Position numbers and translations under genes: made by a program. The notes beneath the pieces were generated by a model that saw only the letters and a list, made by a program, of their open reading frames with translations, searched no databases and was not told the DNA's origin. Of a DNA stretch of 32,057 bases, positions 1-5,264 are shown in pieces; positions within the stretch are counted from its first letter, which is position 1, and each line of letters opens with the position of its first letter. The DNA is from Thiohalobacter sp. (GTDB lineage Bacteria > Pseudomonadota > Gammaproteobacteria > DSM-19610), in assembly GCA_026984515.1 (NCBI GenBank), contig JALSRZ010000173.1, forward strand, positions 1 through 32,057, given 5' to 3'.

Positions 1-14
1 CGGGTATTCCAGGC

Positions 15-50
15 GGCCCCGAGTCCGATCACGGACCGGGGCCGTTTTTT
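15..50 (+). terminator. Rho-independent terminator at the left edge
   Basis: A GC-rich stem (GGCCCCGAGTCCG at 15-27 pairing with CGGACCGGGGCC at 32-43, one bulged A, loop ATCA) is followed by six T residues at 45-50. It reads on the plus strand, so it probably ends a transcript entering from outside the window and isolates the regulator gene that follows. Confidence 0.85.
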
Positions 51-87
51 GTGAGCCGCTGTTTACTTGCTGACAGGAGGCGCTCGC

Positions 88-444
88 ATGCCCGCACAGG
101 CCATTTTATATTCTGACTTTTTGCTGGATACCCACCCTTTCGAGTACTGGACACGCGAACCGGTGCCAACCTATGACGCCGGTCACAGGGCACCGGAAAC
201 GTGCAGGCTGCTGGGGAGCAACATTCGCTATATGCGGGTGCTGCGCCGCTGGTCGCAGGAGGCATTGGGGCTGGAAGCGGGACTCCATCGCACCTTGATC
301 GGGGCGATTGAGCGGGCCGAGGTCAATACGTCCCTCGGGACGGCGGAGAAAATCGCGCAGGCCTTCGGGCTCTCGGTGGCGGAGTTGCTGACCGCCCGAC
401 CGCCCGCCGGTTTCGGTGCGGGGCGCGATGCCTGCAACGATTGA
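88..444 (+). CDS. XRE-family HTH transcriptional regulator
   Basis: This 118-residue protein is a probable DNA-binding repressor or regulator of the integrated element. The C-terminal half (about residues 42-103) is a Cro/C1-type helix-turn-helix: LGSNIRYMRVLRRWSQEALG, then a recognition-helix segment and the typical IERAE...SLGTAEKIAQAFGLSVAELL ending. The N-terminal 40 residues are not recognisable. I chose the ATG at 88 because AGGAGG at 75-80 lies 7 bases upstream; an in-frame TTG at 67 would sit before that ribosome-binding site. The gene is convergent with the integrase on the other strand, with only 15 bp between the two stop codons. The target is unknown; control of integrase or of the rep-like operon is an inference from proximity. 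Confidence 0.85.
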   Translation: MPAQAILYSDFLLDTHPFEYWTREPVPTYDAGHRAPETCRLLGSNIRYMRVLRRWSQEALGLEAGLHRTLIGAIERAEVNTSLGTAEKIAQAFGLSVAELLTARPPAGFGAGRDACND

Positions 445-459
445 GGCAGCGGGCTGAAA

Positions 460-1326
460 TCACCGCGATAGATAGACTGCTGTGATCTGCTCCCGCTCGT
501 GGCCGAGTTCCTCACTGATGAGCAGCCGTGCCTTGCGGTCGGCTTCCCGTTGTTCCGGTGTCAGGGAGCGGGTTTCGGGGCCACCGGCGGCCGGAGCCTT
601 CCAGCCAGTCAGTTCTTCGTAGCGGTTCTGGGCGTAGGCATGGCGCAGGCCGTGCATTTTGGAGAGTCCGGCTCGGCAGGTGTTACCTTCGTAGACACGC
701 ATCTGGTGGACGTAATTGCGGTTGCTCGGGATCAGCGAACCAAATCCGGCCAGGCGGCGCGCCCGGTTGAGTACGTCCCGCTGCGCTTCGGTCCGGACCG
801 GGAGGGTTCGTTCCCGGCCGCCCTTGGTCCAGCTGGCCTTCAGCACCAGGTGGTCGCCCCGGTCGGCGAAGCTCGGCTGGAATTTCATGGCTTCCTCCCG
901 GCGCAGGCCGAAGGCCTGCTGCAGTTCCAGGCTCATGCGCACATGCTCGTCCCGGACTTTCTCCAGCTGCTCCCGGGTGACAGACCTGGCTTTGGACTCG
1001 TTGGTAATGAAATGCCGGTCCGGGATGCCATAGTGCTCGTTGGACCGCGCCACCACGTTCTGCTTGTTGACCTTGTGTGCCCACCAGCGGATCACGGCCA
1101 TGCGGTTCTTGATGGTGCCGACGGGAAGCTCCTGGCCAAACCAGCGTTTGACCAGGGCCTCGATGTGTTTGGGTTTCAGGGATTGGGGGGTCATTTTTCG
1201 ATAGCCGAGCTCATGGAGCTGGTTGGCCATCAGGCTCAACACCCACTCACGGTTGGACTGGGTGGCATAGCTGCCTTCACGGCATTGACGGCAGAGTTTT
1301 TTCAGTTGGTAGTTCAGGTCTCTCAT
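460..1326 (-). CDS. Tyrosine recombinase of the short 'integrase domain' type
   Basis: A 288-residue site-specific recombinase. Catalytic residues are all visible: Arg142 in the FGLRREEAMKF block, beta-hairpin Lys168 (WTKGGRERTLP), the box-II HGLRH (His225, Arg228), His276 in LGHER, and nucleophile Tyr285 in AVYLSR, only three residues from the C terminus. The N-terminal part (1-115) is a helical SAM-like core-binding region, and an insert of about 40 charged residues separates box II from the LGH motif. This layout matches the Phage_integr_N/Integrase_1 proteins found on conjugative and genomic-island elements, not the longer tRNA-targeting integrases. The start codon is ATG with only a weak purine-rich GAG upstream. 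It is distinct in sequence from the second recombinase at 3721-4824, so the element may be composite or this enzyme may serve resolution or inversion and not integration. Confidence 0.88.
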   Translation of the reverse strand: MRDLNYQLKKLCRQCREGSYATQSNREWVLSLMANQLHELGYRKMTPQSLKPKHIEALVKRWFGQELPVGTIKNRMAVIRWWAHKVNKQNVVARSNEHYGIPDRHFITNESKARSVTREQLEKVRDEHVRMSLELQQAFGLRREEAMKFQPSFADRGDHLVLKASWTKGGRERTLPVRTEAQRDVLNRARRLAGFGSLIPSNRNYVHQMRVYEGNTCRAGLSKMHGLRHAYAQNRYEELTGWKAPAAGGPETRSLTPEQREADRKARLLISEELGHEREQITAVYLSR

Positions 1327-1633
1327 AGTGTGCTCGCTTTCTGGTTAGTGTTTCTGATCTACCGGACAGCCTGGGCTGACAGGTTCGCTTGCGCTGAACG
1401 ATCATGGGCCACAACGCCCAGTCGACCTGAATATGCCTGGTCAGAGGCAACGCGGGCTTTCCTCAGTTGAGGGATAGCCTCGCGTGATCCAACGTGCCCG
1501 AGTACGGGCGTACTTTGAGTGTGGTGAAACACCTCCTTTGAAGTAAGCAGGACAATCCTGCGGTTTGTGAAAAATGAGCGCGGCAAGACAATGGCCAAAG
1601 GCTATCGCCGGGCGCGAGGCTCGTGGATTAAGA

Positions 1634-1674
1634 CAGGCGGATGCCTGCTGAATGGGACAGCCCTGTGGCTGTCC
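1634..1674. repeat. Two tandem hairpins
   Basis: CAGGC/GCCTG with loop GGAT (1634-1647) is followed 7 bp later by an 8-bp perfect stem GGACAGCC/GGCTGTCC with loop CTGT (1655-1674). Neither is followed by a T tract on either strand, so they are not simple intrinsic terminators. Confidence 0.6.
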
Positions 1675-1777
1675 TGATGTCGAAGATGGACAGACCTGTG
1701 AGGCACTGCCCTGTGTGGAAGATGGATCGCAGCTTGCGCTGATGCACCGTTACACGATCCTGGTGGTGCCTTGCTTG

Positions 1778-1795
1778 CCACTGTACACGCAGTGG
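1778..1795. repeat. 6-bp inverted repeat
   Basis: CCACTG at 1778-1783 and CAGTGG at 1790-1795 are perfect complements around a 6-base spacer. Small on its own, it is listed because it adds to the density of dyads in the non-coding stretch. Confidence 0.45.
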
Positions 1796-1954
1796 CCACG
1801 GATAAACTGATTGCGTTCGGGAAGTATAGACAAGTCATACGTCGTTGTCGTTCCCGATGTTGCAGAAAATGTTTAGCAGTCGACGTCATAATCCCCGGGG
1901 CATTCGGACGTGCATTTAAAAAGTTCCGGCACGCTGCGTACTTGGGTCCGGAAT

Positions 1955-1999
1955 GCGGCCGCGTCACTACCGCGCTGCGCTGTGTAGTGACACGGCCGC
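1955..1999. repeat. 16-bp near-perfect inverted repeat
   Basis: GCGGCCGCGTCACTAC at 1955-1970 pairs with GTAGTGACACGGCCGC at 1984-1999 with a single mismatch, around a 13-base spacer that is itself CG-rich (CGCGCTGCGCTGT). It is the strongest dyad in the region and sits about 50 bp downstream of the rep-like gene. There is no adjoining T tract. It could be a transcription barrier, a recombinase or relaxase site, or a single-strand origin. Confidence 0.7.
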
Positions 2000-2028
2000 T
2001 CGTGCGGGCAACCGGTGCGCCAGGCGAT

Positions 2029-2043
2029 GCCTGTCACACAGGC
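2029..2043. repeat. 6-bp hairpin just after the rep-like gene
   Basis: GCCTGT and ACAGGC with loop CAC lie immediately after the stop of the minus-strand gene at 2048. No U tract follows on the minus strand, so a role as a terminator is only weakly supported. Confidence 0.45.
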
Positions 2044-2047
2044 TGCA

Positions 2048-2761
2048 TTAGTTTGCATCAGGTGGCGTCAATCGCGTTTCCGCCACTGCATCGGCAAACC
2101 GCAATCTGAAATCCCCCGCCTCAAACCGATTCACCATGGCCTGCAGGTAGCCGAGTGGTGAGGTTTCGATCAGCTCAGAGGCCATGCTACCCGCCCATTC
2201 GTCGATCACCATCTGTGCCGCGACCGGGTTGAGTCCGGCCACTTTTTGCAGGGCCGCCTCGCGCAGCTCAGCCGGAACCCAGGTGGCGAATTCCGAAGCG
2301 CCAATATCAATTTCACTACTACTACACCCTTGGGTAGTAGTCGGTGTTGTAGTAGTTGTCCTTCTTAGGTCAGGATCAGTAGTAGGTAATGCATCCGGGT
2401 TGACCGGGTACGGTTGAGCCGTATCCGGCTCAACCACATACGGCAAATCCGGATGTGGTGAACCGGCAATCTCCTGAACGATGTAGGTACCGCCACGGAT
2501 GCGGCCGTGCCGGTCACGCTTGCGCACGAAGCGCATGTAGCCGGCATCGCGAAGTTCCCGGAGCAGGCGGTAAATGCCGTCGCGCCCCAGGTCGCCACGC
2601 TTGCGCAGGTCGTTGACCAGCACTTTCCAGTCGTCCGGGCGGGACAGCAGGTAACCGAGCAACCCCCTGGCTGCCCAGGACAGGCGGGTATCTTCGATGG
2701 CGCCCTGGTCGATGATGACAAACCGGTGGCGTCGCGCGGCACGAACGATGGTGTTGCTCAT
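2048..2761 (-). CDS. Helix-turn-helix protein resembling a replication initiator / replisome organiser
   Basis: A 237-residue protein with three parts. Residues 1-90 form a winged-helix or HTH domain (ARGLLGYLLSRPDDWKV, then LRKRGDLGRDGIYRLLREL and a basic wing RKRDRHGRIRGG), which resembles the N-terminal domain of phage and plasmid replication-organiser proteins. Residues 105-155 are a low-complexity Thr/Pro/Ser linker. Residues 160-225 are a helical C-terminal domain (WVPAELREAALQKVAG...ATG-rich helices ending in LQAMVNRFEAGDFR) of the type seen in island-borne HTH proteins. It overlaps the upstream AlpA-like gene by an ATGA junction (2758-2761), indicating translational coupling. Function as replication initiator for the element is inferred from architecture and context, not from a diagnostic motif; a plain transcriptional regulator is the alternative. 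Confidence 0.65.
   Translation of the reverse strand: MSNTIVRAARRHRFVIIDQGAIEDTRLSWAARGLLGYLLSRPDDWKVLVNDLRKRGDLGRDGIYRLLRELRDAGYMRFVRKRDRHGRIRGGTYIVQEIAGSPHPDLPYVVEPDTAQPYPVNPDALPTTDPDLRRTTTTTPTTTQGCSSSEIDIGASEFATWVPAELREAALQKVAGLNPVAAQMVIDEWAGSMASELIETSPLGYLQAMVNRFEAGDFRLRFADAVAETRLTPPDAN
2315..2390. repeat. Triplet-repeat tract inside the rep-like gene
   Basis: Within the Thr-rich linker codons the plus strand shows repeated TAGTAG units (2335-2341, 2350-2356, and an AGTAGTAGG at about 2378-2386) and an inverted repeat: ACTACTACACCC at 2318-2329 against GGGTAGTAGT at 2332-2341. The tract is poorer in GC than its surroundings. In lambdoid phages the origin iterons lie in just this linker position of the O gene, so an embedded origin is a possibility. 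Confidence 0.5.
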
Positions 2762-3009
2762 GCCTCGCTGGTCCCGATGATGATCCTGGCGACCTCCGAA
2801 GCCGGGTAGTACACGCGCCGGCCGATCTTGCGGCCGCAGGCCTTGAGTGCGCGCGTACTCGAGTCACTCGGGTAGCAGAGACTGTAGCGCAGGCCGCCGG
2901 TAGTCCGGCCCAGCAGCTCTGCCAGTTGCGTCTGTGACAACAGCAGACCGAAGCGGTCAGTCAGTTGATGCTCCAGTGTTTCCACGCTCGAATGTTCTGA
3001 TGCTTGCAT
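2758..3009 (-). CDS. AlpA-like small DNA-binding protein
   Basis: An 83-residue protein with a predicted helix-turn-helix: LSQTQLAELLGRTTGGLRYSL around residues 22-42, followed by a Lys/Arg-rich segment (ALKACGRKIGRRVYYPASEVARII) that resembles the beta-hairpin ending of AlpA/MerR-like or plasmid-related regulators. The ATG at 3009 is preferred because AAGGAG (3025-3020 on the minus strand) lies 10 bases upstream; longer in-frame starts would read through the repeat region. It is the first gene of a two-gene operon with the rep-like protein, whose start overlaps its stop. Likely role: regulator of the operon or partner of the replication protein (inferred). Confidence 0.72.
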   Translation of the reverse strand: MQASEHSSVETLEHQLTDRFGLLLSQTQLAELLGRTTGGLRYSLCYPSDSSTRALKACGRKIGRRVYYPASEVARIIIGTSEA

Positions 3010-3026
3010 ACGCCATGATCTCCTTG

Positions 3027-3138
3027 TGCATGATTCGGAGACACGAGATTGCACAATGCATGATGCGCTGACCACATCTAAACGTTTAGCCGCATGCAAA
3101 AGACATCCTGCATGAAATCGGCAGCAGGAATTGCATGA
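3027..3138. repeat. Four direct repeats of TGCATGA
   Basis: TGCATGA occurs at 3027-3033, 3057-3063, 3109-3115 and 3132-3138, all in the same orientation, immediately upstream of the alpA-like gene. Four identical 7-mers within 112 bp are far above chance; spacings are 30, 52 and 23 bp. They are candidate operator or iteron sites for one of the element's HTH proteins. Confidence 0.65.
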
Positions 3139-3194
3139 GGTAACACGTTTCTTACGGCCGTTTGCTGCAAATATCAGCTGGCACTGTTTTTATA

Positions 3195-3217
3195 GTCATT
3201 GCGTTCATCGCAATGAC
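3195..3217. repeat. 9-bp perfect inverted repeat
   Basis: GTCATTGCG (3195-3203) and CGCAATGAC (3209-3217) are perfect complements around the 5-base spacer TTCAT. The position, in the middle of a divergent control region, suits an operator for a dimeric repressor such as the XRE protein. Confidence 0.6.
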
Positions 3218-3304
3218 GCGGTAATCAAGTCTTCCTCGCTTATCCGCGGTAAAAAATGTATCACCCTGCTAAACATTTACTTTTGATTTGGCAAATTACG
3301 CGGT
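3217..3304. repeat. Three direct repeats of CGCGGT
   Basis: CGCGGTAA is present at 3217-3224 and 3245-3252, and CGCGGT again at 3299-3304, all on the plus strand and separated by AT-rich DNA. They may be binding sites, but the short length makes chance possible. Confidence 0.4.
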
Positions 3305-3393
3305 GTTAGGGTCAGCGTATGTAATGAAACGATCTGTGCTCCAGTGGTTATTTCAGGCGACACTATTCTGACATTGCTTATGTACAAAAACAG

Positions 3394-3429
3394 GTTCGAA
3401 AGCGTGCCTCAGGAGGTGCGCTTTCGAAC
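3394..3429. repeat. 11-bp perfect inverted repeat
   Basis: GTTCGAAAGCG (3394-3404) and CGCTTTCGAAC (3419-3429) are perfect complements around a 14-base spacer. It lies 40 bp upstream of the small DNA-binding protein gene and has no T tract. An operator, an excisionase/integrase arm site, or a leader-RNA hairpin are all possible. Confidence 0.65.
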
Positions 3430-3469
3430 GTGATTCTGAACCACCCTGCGACTACTATGACTTTATCTG

Positions 3470-3895
3470 ATGAAACGCGATGCAAGACACCAGCTCATGA
3501 AACTACCCAGCCCGATCACACCAAGACTGCTCCGCTTCCGGGACGCGCCCGCCTACCTGGGCATGGACCGGAACCGCTTTAACGCCGAGGTACGACCGTA
3601 CCTGGTTGAAATTCGCATCGGAATACAGGGCATTGCCTTTGATCGCCTTGATCTGGATGCCTGGGTAGACCACTATAAGTCCCGCAACGGGCGTTCCGGT
3701 CAACTCAGAGGAGATTTGACATGGGACGCAAAAGAACAGCCGGACTCTACGAGCGCAACGGGGTCTGGCATATCGACAAACACATCCGAGGCATCCGCAT
3801 TTGCGAAAGCACTGGAGAACGCCTCCTCGCAAGGGCGGAAGAATACCTCGCCAGGAAAACGGAGGAAGTCAGGCAGGCGGTCGTCTATGGAGTAA
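3470..3895 (+). CDS. Small DNA-binding protein preceding the integrase (excisionase-like)
   Basis: A 141-residue protein. Residues 18-65 contain a helix-turn-helix-like block (LLRFRDAPAYLGMDRNRFN, then a YLVEIRIGIQGIAFDRLDLDAW segment) of the kind seen in AlpA/excisionase-type proteins that read 'the DNA-binding site, then a hydrophobic hairpin'. Residues 75-141 are a Ser/Lys/Gly-rich disordered tail. Its last 175 bp overlap the integrase gene in a different frame (3721-3895). From memory, similar small proteins with the WDAKE...S.ISTN.SE...FAKALE tail precede integrases of this subfamily in other Proteobacteria, so the overlap is probably genuine. The ATG at 3470 lacks a good ribosome-binding site; an ATG at 3497 is an alternative. 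Its role in excision or integrase control is inferred. Confidence 0.65.
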   Translation: MKRDARHQLMKLPSPITPRLLRFRDAPAYLGMDRNRFNAEVRPYLVEIRIGIQGIAFDRLDLDAWVDHYKSRNGRSGQLRGDLTWDAKEQPDSTSATGSGISTNTSEASAFAKALENASSQGRKNTSPGKRRKSGRRSSME

Positions 3896-4824
3896 GGCCG
3901 AAACGCGCCTTTCGGCGGGCCGCAACCCGGTACCTGAATGAGAACCCGCACAAACGTCGTATCGCCGATACCGCATTGCACCTGAAACAACTGGACCCGT
4001 ACATCGGCGATCTGCCGATCGAATCGGTCCATATGGGAACACTGCAACCGTTTATCGAGGCACGGCGCAAGCAGGGGATCAAGACCAAGAGCATCAACCT
4101 CGCCCTGGGTGTGGTACGGCATATCCTCAATATCGCAGCATCGGAATGGCTGGATGGGAACAACCTCACCTGGTTGCAAACCCCGCCCAAGATCAAGTTG
4201 CTGCCGGTGACGGACGCGCGCAAGCCCTGGCCCCTGTCGTGGGAAGAGCAGGCGCGGCTGTTTCTGGAACTGCCGTCACACCTGGCGCGGATGGCGCTGT
4301 TCAAGGTCAACACGGGTACGCGGGACAAGGAAGTGTGTTACCTGCGTTGGGACTGGGAGGTGCCCGTTCCCGAACTGGAGACCAGCGTGTTCATCATCCC
4401 GGAGGATCGGGTGAAAAACGGTGAAGAGCGTTTGCTGGTGCTGAACCGGGTGGCCATGTCCGTAATCGAGGGGGTCCGCGGTGAGCACGACGACTATGTG
4501 TTCACGTATCGCGAGCATCCGATTGCGACCATGAACAACTCGGGGTGGCGAAGTGCACGCAAGCGTGCGGGACTTCCGCAGGTGCGGGTGCACGACCTCA
4601 AGCACACCTTCGGCCGTCGATTACGGGCGGCCGGGGTAAGCTTCGAGGACCGGCAGGACCTGCTGGGACACAAGTCGGGAAGGATCACTACACACTACTC
4701 GGCGGCCGAGTTAGAGAACCTGATCGAGGCTGCAAACAAGGTGTGCGGGGAAAACTCCCGCAAAAGTCCCGCACTGGTGTTGTTGAAGCAAAAGGCGGTT
4801 GCGGTAGGCGTTGTAACCGCATGA
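3721..4824 (+). CDS. tRNA-associated tyrosine recombinase / phage-type integrase
   Basis: A 367-residue integrase predicted to catalyse integration and excision of the element at the adjacent tRNA-Arg. Catalytic positions: Arg201 (NTGTRDKEV), Lys232 (VKNGEER), box II HDLKH (His291, with Lys294 where Arg is usual), His317 (LLGHKS) and nucleophile Tyr326 (TTHYS). The N-terminal 60 residues look like an arm-binding domain and 65-150 like a core-binding domain. The Lys for Arg replacement in box II occurs in this integrase subfamily and need not mean loss of activity. A strong ribosome-binding site, AGAGGAG at 3707-3713, is 7 bases before the ATG. The start lies inside the upstream small gene. 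The stop codon is 15 bp from the tRNA CCA end. Confidence 0.92.
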   Translation: MGRKRTAGLYERNGVWHIDKHIRGIRICESTGERLLARAEEYLARKTEEVRQAVVYGVRPKRAFRRAATRYLNENPHKRRIADTALHLKQLDPYIGDLPIESVHMGTLQPFIEARRKQGIKTKSINLALGVVRHILNIAASEWLDGNNLTWLQTPPKIKLLPVTDARKPWPLSWEEQARLFLELPSHLARMALFKVNTGTRDKEVCYLRWDWEVPVPELETSVFIIPEDRVKNGEERLLVLNRVAMSVIEGVRGEHDDYVFTYREHPIATMNNSGWRSARKRAGLPQVRVHDLKHTFGRRLRAAGVSFEDRQDLLGHKSGRITTHYSAAELENLIEAANKVCGENSRKSPALVLLKQKAVAVGVVTA

Positions 4825-4839
4825 TATAGAAGTGAAAAT

Positions 4840-4860
4840 TGGCGCGCCCGGAGAGATTCG
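4840..4860. other. Probable attachment site (att) at tRNA-Arg 3' end
   Basis: The acceptor and T-arm end of tRNA-Arg abuts the integrase gene, so the crossover core is expected to lie in the 3' part of the tRNA. The duplicated core that would prove it is not in this window, so the exact limits are a guess. Confidence 0.5.
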
Positions 4861-4916
4861 AACTCCCGACCGCCTGGTTCGTAGCCAGGTACTCTATCCA
4901 GCTGAGCTACGGGCGC
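4840..4916 (-). tRNA. tRNA-Arg (anticodon ACG)
   Basis: The minus strand folds as a full cloverleaf: acceptor GCGCCCG/CGGGCGC, D-arm GCTCAGCTGGATAGAGT, anticodon stem CCTGG/CCAGG with loop CTACGAA, T-arm with GTTCGAATC, discriminator G and an encoded CCA (4842-4840). Anticodon ACG, read as ICG after deamination, decodes CGU/CGC/CGA. Neighbouring tRNA-Ser(GCU) and csrA match the serV-argV-csrA neighbourhood of Escherichia coli. The gene is intact despite the integrated element at its 3' end, because such elements carry the replacement 3' sequence. Any native terminator has been displaced by the element. Confidence 0.96.
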
Positions 4917-4929
4917 GTGGAAGCGCGGG

Positions 4930-4958
4930 ATTATCCGTTAGTGCCGGATAAAACTCAA
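4930..4958 (-). promoter_or_regulatory. Promoter of tRNA-Arg
   Basis: On the minus strand, TTGAGT (-35, 4958-4953) and GATAAT (-10, 4935-4930) are separated by exactly 17 bp. The -10 is followed by CCCGCGC, a GC-rich discriminator typical of stringently controlled stable-RNA promoters. The tRNA begins 13 bp after the -10 box. Confidence 0.7.
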
Positions 4959-5044
4959 GGTTTGAGTAGCGAAAAAGGGCGCGTGCGGTATCCTGCACCA
5001 CGCCTGGCCCGGCTGGTCGAACCGAAGGGTTCTCTTCATACACC

Positions 5045-5104
5045 CCCTCTCCGCCAGACACAAAAAAGCCCCTTGCGGGGCTTGTTTGTGTCTGGCGGAG
5101 AGGG
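5045..5104. repeat. 28-bp inverted repeat mirroring the tRNA-Ser 3' end
   Basis: Arms 5045-5072 and 5077-5104 are complementary over 28 bp with one mismatch (A versus C at the 21st pair), around loop TTGC. The right arm contains the 3' acceptor strand and CCA of tRNA-Ser; the left arm therefore carries a second, oppositely oriented CCCTCTCCGCCA. The centre of the palindrome is the tRNA-Ser terminator. An AGGGTTC, as in the tRNA-Ser T-arm, also lies 15 bp outside the left arm (5026-5032). Confidence 0.85.
5062..5082 (-). terminator. Intrinsic terminator of tRNA-Ser
   Basis: Read on the minus strand: stem AGCCCC/GGGGCT with loop GCAA, followed by a run of U residues (A tract at 5062-5067 on the plus strand), 11 bp beyond the CCA end. 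Because the flanks are also palindromic the stem can extend to 28 bp. Confidence 0.88.
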
Positions 5105-5183
5105 AGGGATTCGAACCCTCGATGGGTGATTAACCCATACTCCCTTAGCAGGGGAGCGCCTTCAGCCGCTCGGCCACCTCTCC
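5093..5183 (-). tRNA. tRNA-Ser (anticodon GCU)
   Basis: A class II tRNA with a long variable arm on the minus strand. Acceptor GGAGAGG/CCTCTCC, D-arm GGCCGAGCGGCTGAAGG, anticodon stem CTCCC/GGGAG around CTGCTAA (anticodon GCT), variable arm stem ATGGGT/ACCCAT, T-arm AGGGTTCGAATCCCT, discriminator G and encoded CCA (5095-5093). It decodes AGC and AGU. It lies between csrA and tRNA-Arg as in many gammaproteobacteria. Confidence 0.97.
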
Positions 5184-5222
5184 CTTCTGCAAATGAACTT
5201 TCAGTCAGTCGGTTGCAGAAGG
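5183..5222. repeat. 10-bp inverted repeat in the tRNA-Ser leader
   Basis: CCTTCTGCAA (5183-5192) and TTGCAGAAGG (5213-5222) are perfect complements around 20 bases. On the minus strand the hairpin would occupy the short precursor leader just before the first tRNA nucleotide and overlaps it by one base. It may influence 5' processing, or act with the end of the csrA transcript; there is no U tract. Confidence 0.55.
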
Positions 5223-5227
5223 CGGGT

Positions 5228-5256
5228 AGAATACCGGCGCTTTCGTGCAAGGTAAA
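5228..5256 (-). promoter_or_regulatory. Possible promoter of tRNA-Ser
   Basis: On the minus strand TTTACC (5256-5251) and TATTCT (5233-5228) are separated by 17 bp. The -35 match is mediocre. Transcription would start near 5221, giving a leader of about 38 bases before the tRNA. Readthrough from csrA is the alternative. Confidence 0.4.
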
Positions 5257-5264
5257 GTCAAATC

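Larger units (their letters stand above)
1327..2047. other. Non-coding, hairpin-rich stretch of about 720 bp
   Basis: No convincing gene is present. Open frames on the minus strand here lack ribosome-binding sites and recognisable domains. The interval contains several perfect or near-perfect inverted repeats (listed separately at 1634-1674, 1778-1795, 1955-1999 and 2029-2043) and a duplicated short pattern (GCCCTGTG and GAAGATGGA both occur twice between 1661 and 1727). It lies between the 5' end of the integrase gene and the 3' end of the rep-like gene, both on the minus strand, and must contain the integrase promoter. Function is unknown; a recombination or transfer site or structured RNA is possible. 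Confidence 0.6.
3010..3469. other. AT-richer divergent control region with multiple repeats
   Basis: This 460-bp gap lies between the minus-strand alpA-like/rep operon and the plus-strand DNA-binding protein/integrase operon, so it must hold divergent promoters. It is visibly richer in A+T than the rest of the window, particularly 3160-3390. It carries four direct copies of TGCATGA, three of CGCGGT, and two perfect inverted repeats, all listed separately. I cannot assign confident -35/-10 boxes. The combination is what one would expect of an operator cluster or a replication origin. Confidence 0.6.
1..4839. mobile_element. Integrated element (partial), inserted at tRNA-Arg 3' end
   Basis: Everything from the left edge to the tRNA-Arg gene is accessory in character: two tyrosine recombinases, three small HTH or AlpA-like DNA-binding proteins, a replication-like HTH protein, and repeat-rich non-coding DNA. 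The tRNA-proximal integrase ends 15 bp from the CCA end of tRNA-Arg(ACG), the standard position for an integrase whose element recombines into a tRNA 3' end. No conjugation, phage structural or cargo genes are visible, so it may be a satellite, an integrative mobilizable element, or a composite of two remnants. I found no second copy of the tRNA 3' end within 1-4839, so the distal boundary must lie outside the window. The left limit given here is just the window edge. Confidence 0.7.

Noticed and set aside
499-1470. Long plus-strand frame antisense to the integrase
   Set aside because: It mirrors a clearly catalytic integrase gene on the other strand; such antisense frames are common in GC-rich DNA.
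1530-1539. AAAGGAGGTG on the minus strand, a perfect Shine-Dalgarno-like sequence
   Set aside because: The only in-frame start is inside the motif itself and the following frame has no recognisable protein, so it appears to be chance.
1606-1616. CCGGGCGCG resembling the tRNA-Arg 3' end, as a second att core
   Set aside because: Only nine GC-rich bases match and the orientation is opposite to that expected for a direct-repeat att site.
1359-1967. Open frames on the minus strand between the integrase and rep-like genes
   Set aside because: They lack recognisable domains and good ribosome-binding sites, and their composition is that of non-coding DNA with repeats. A small gene cannot be excluded, but I have no support for one.
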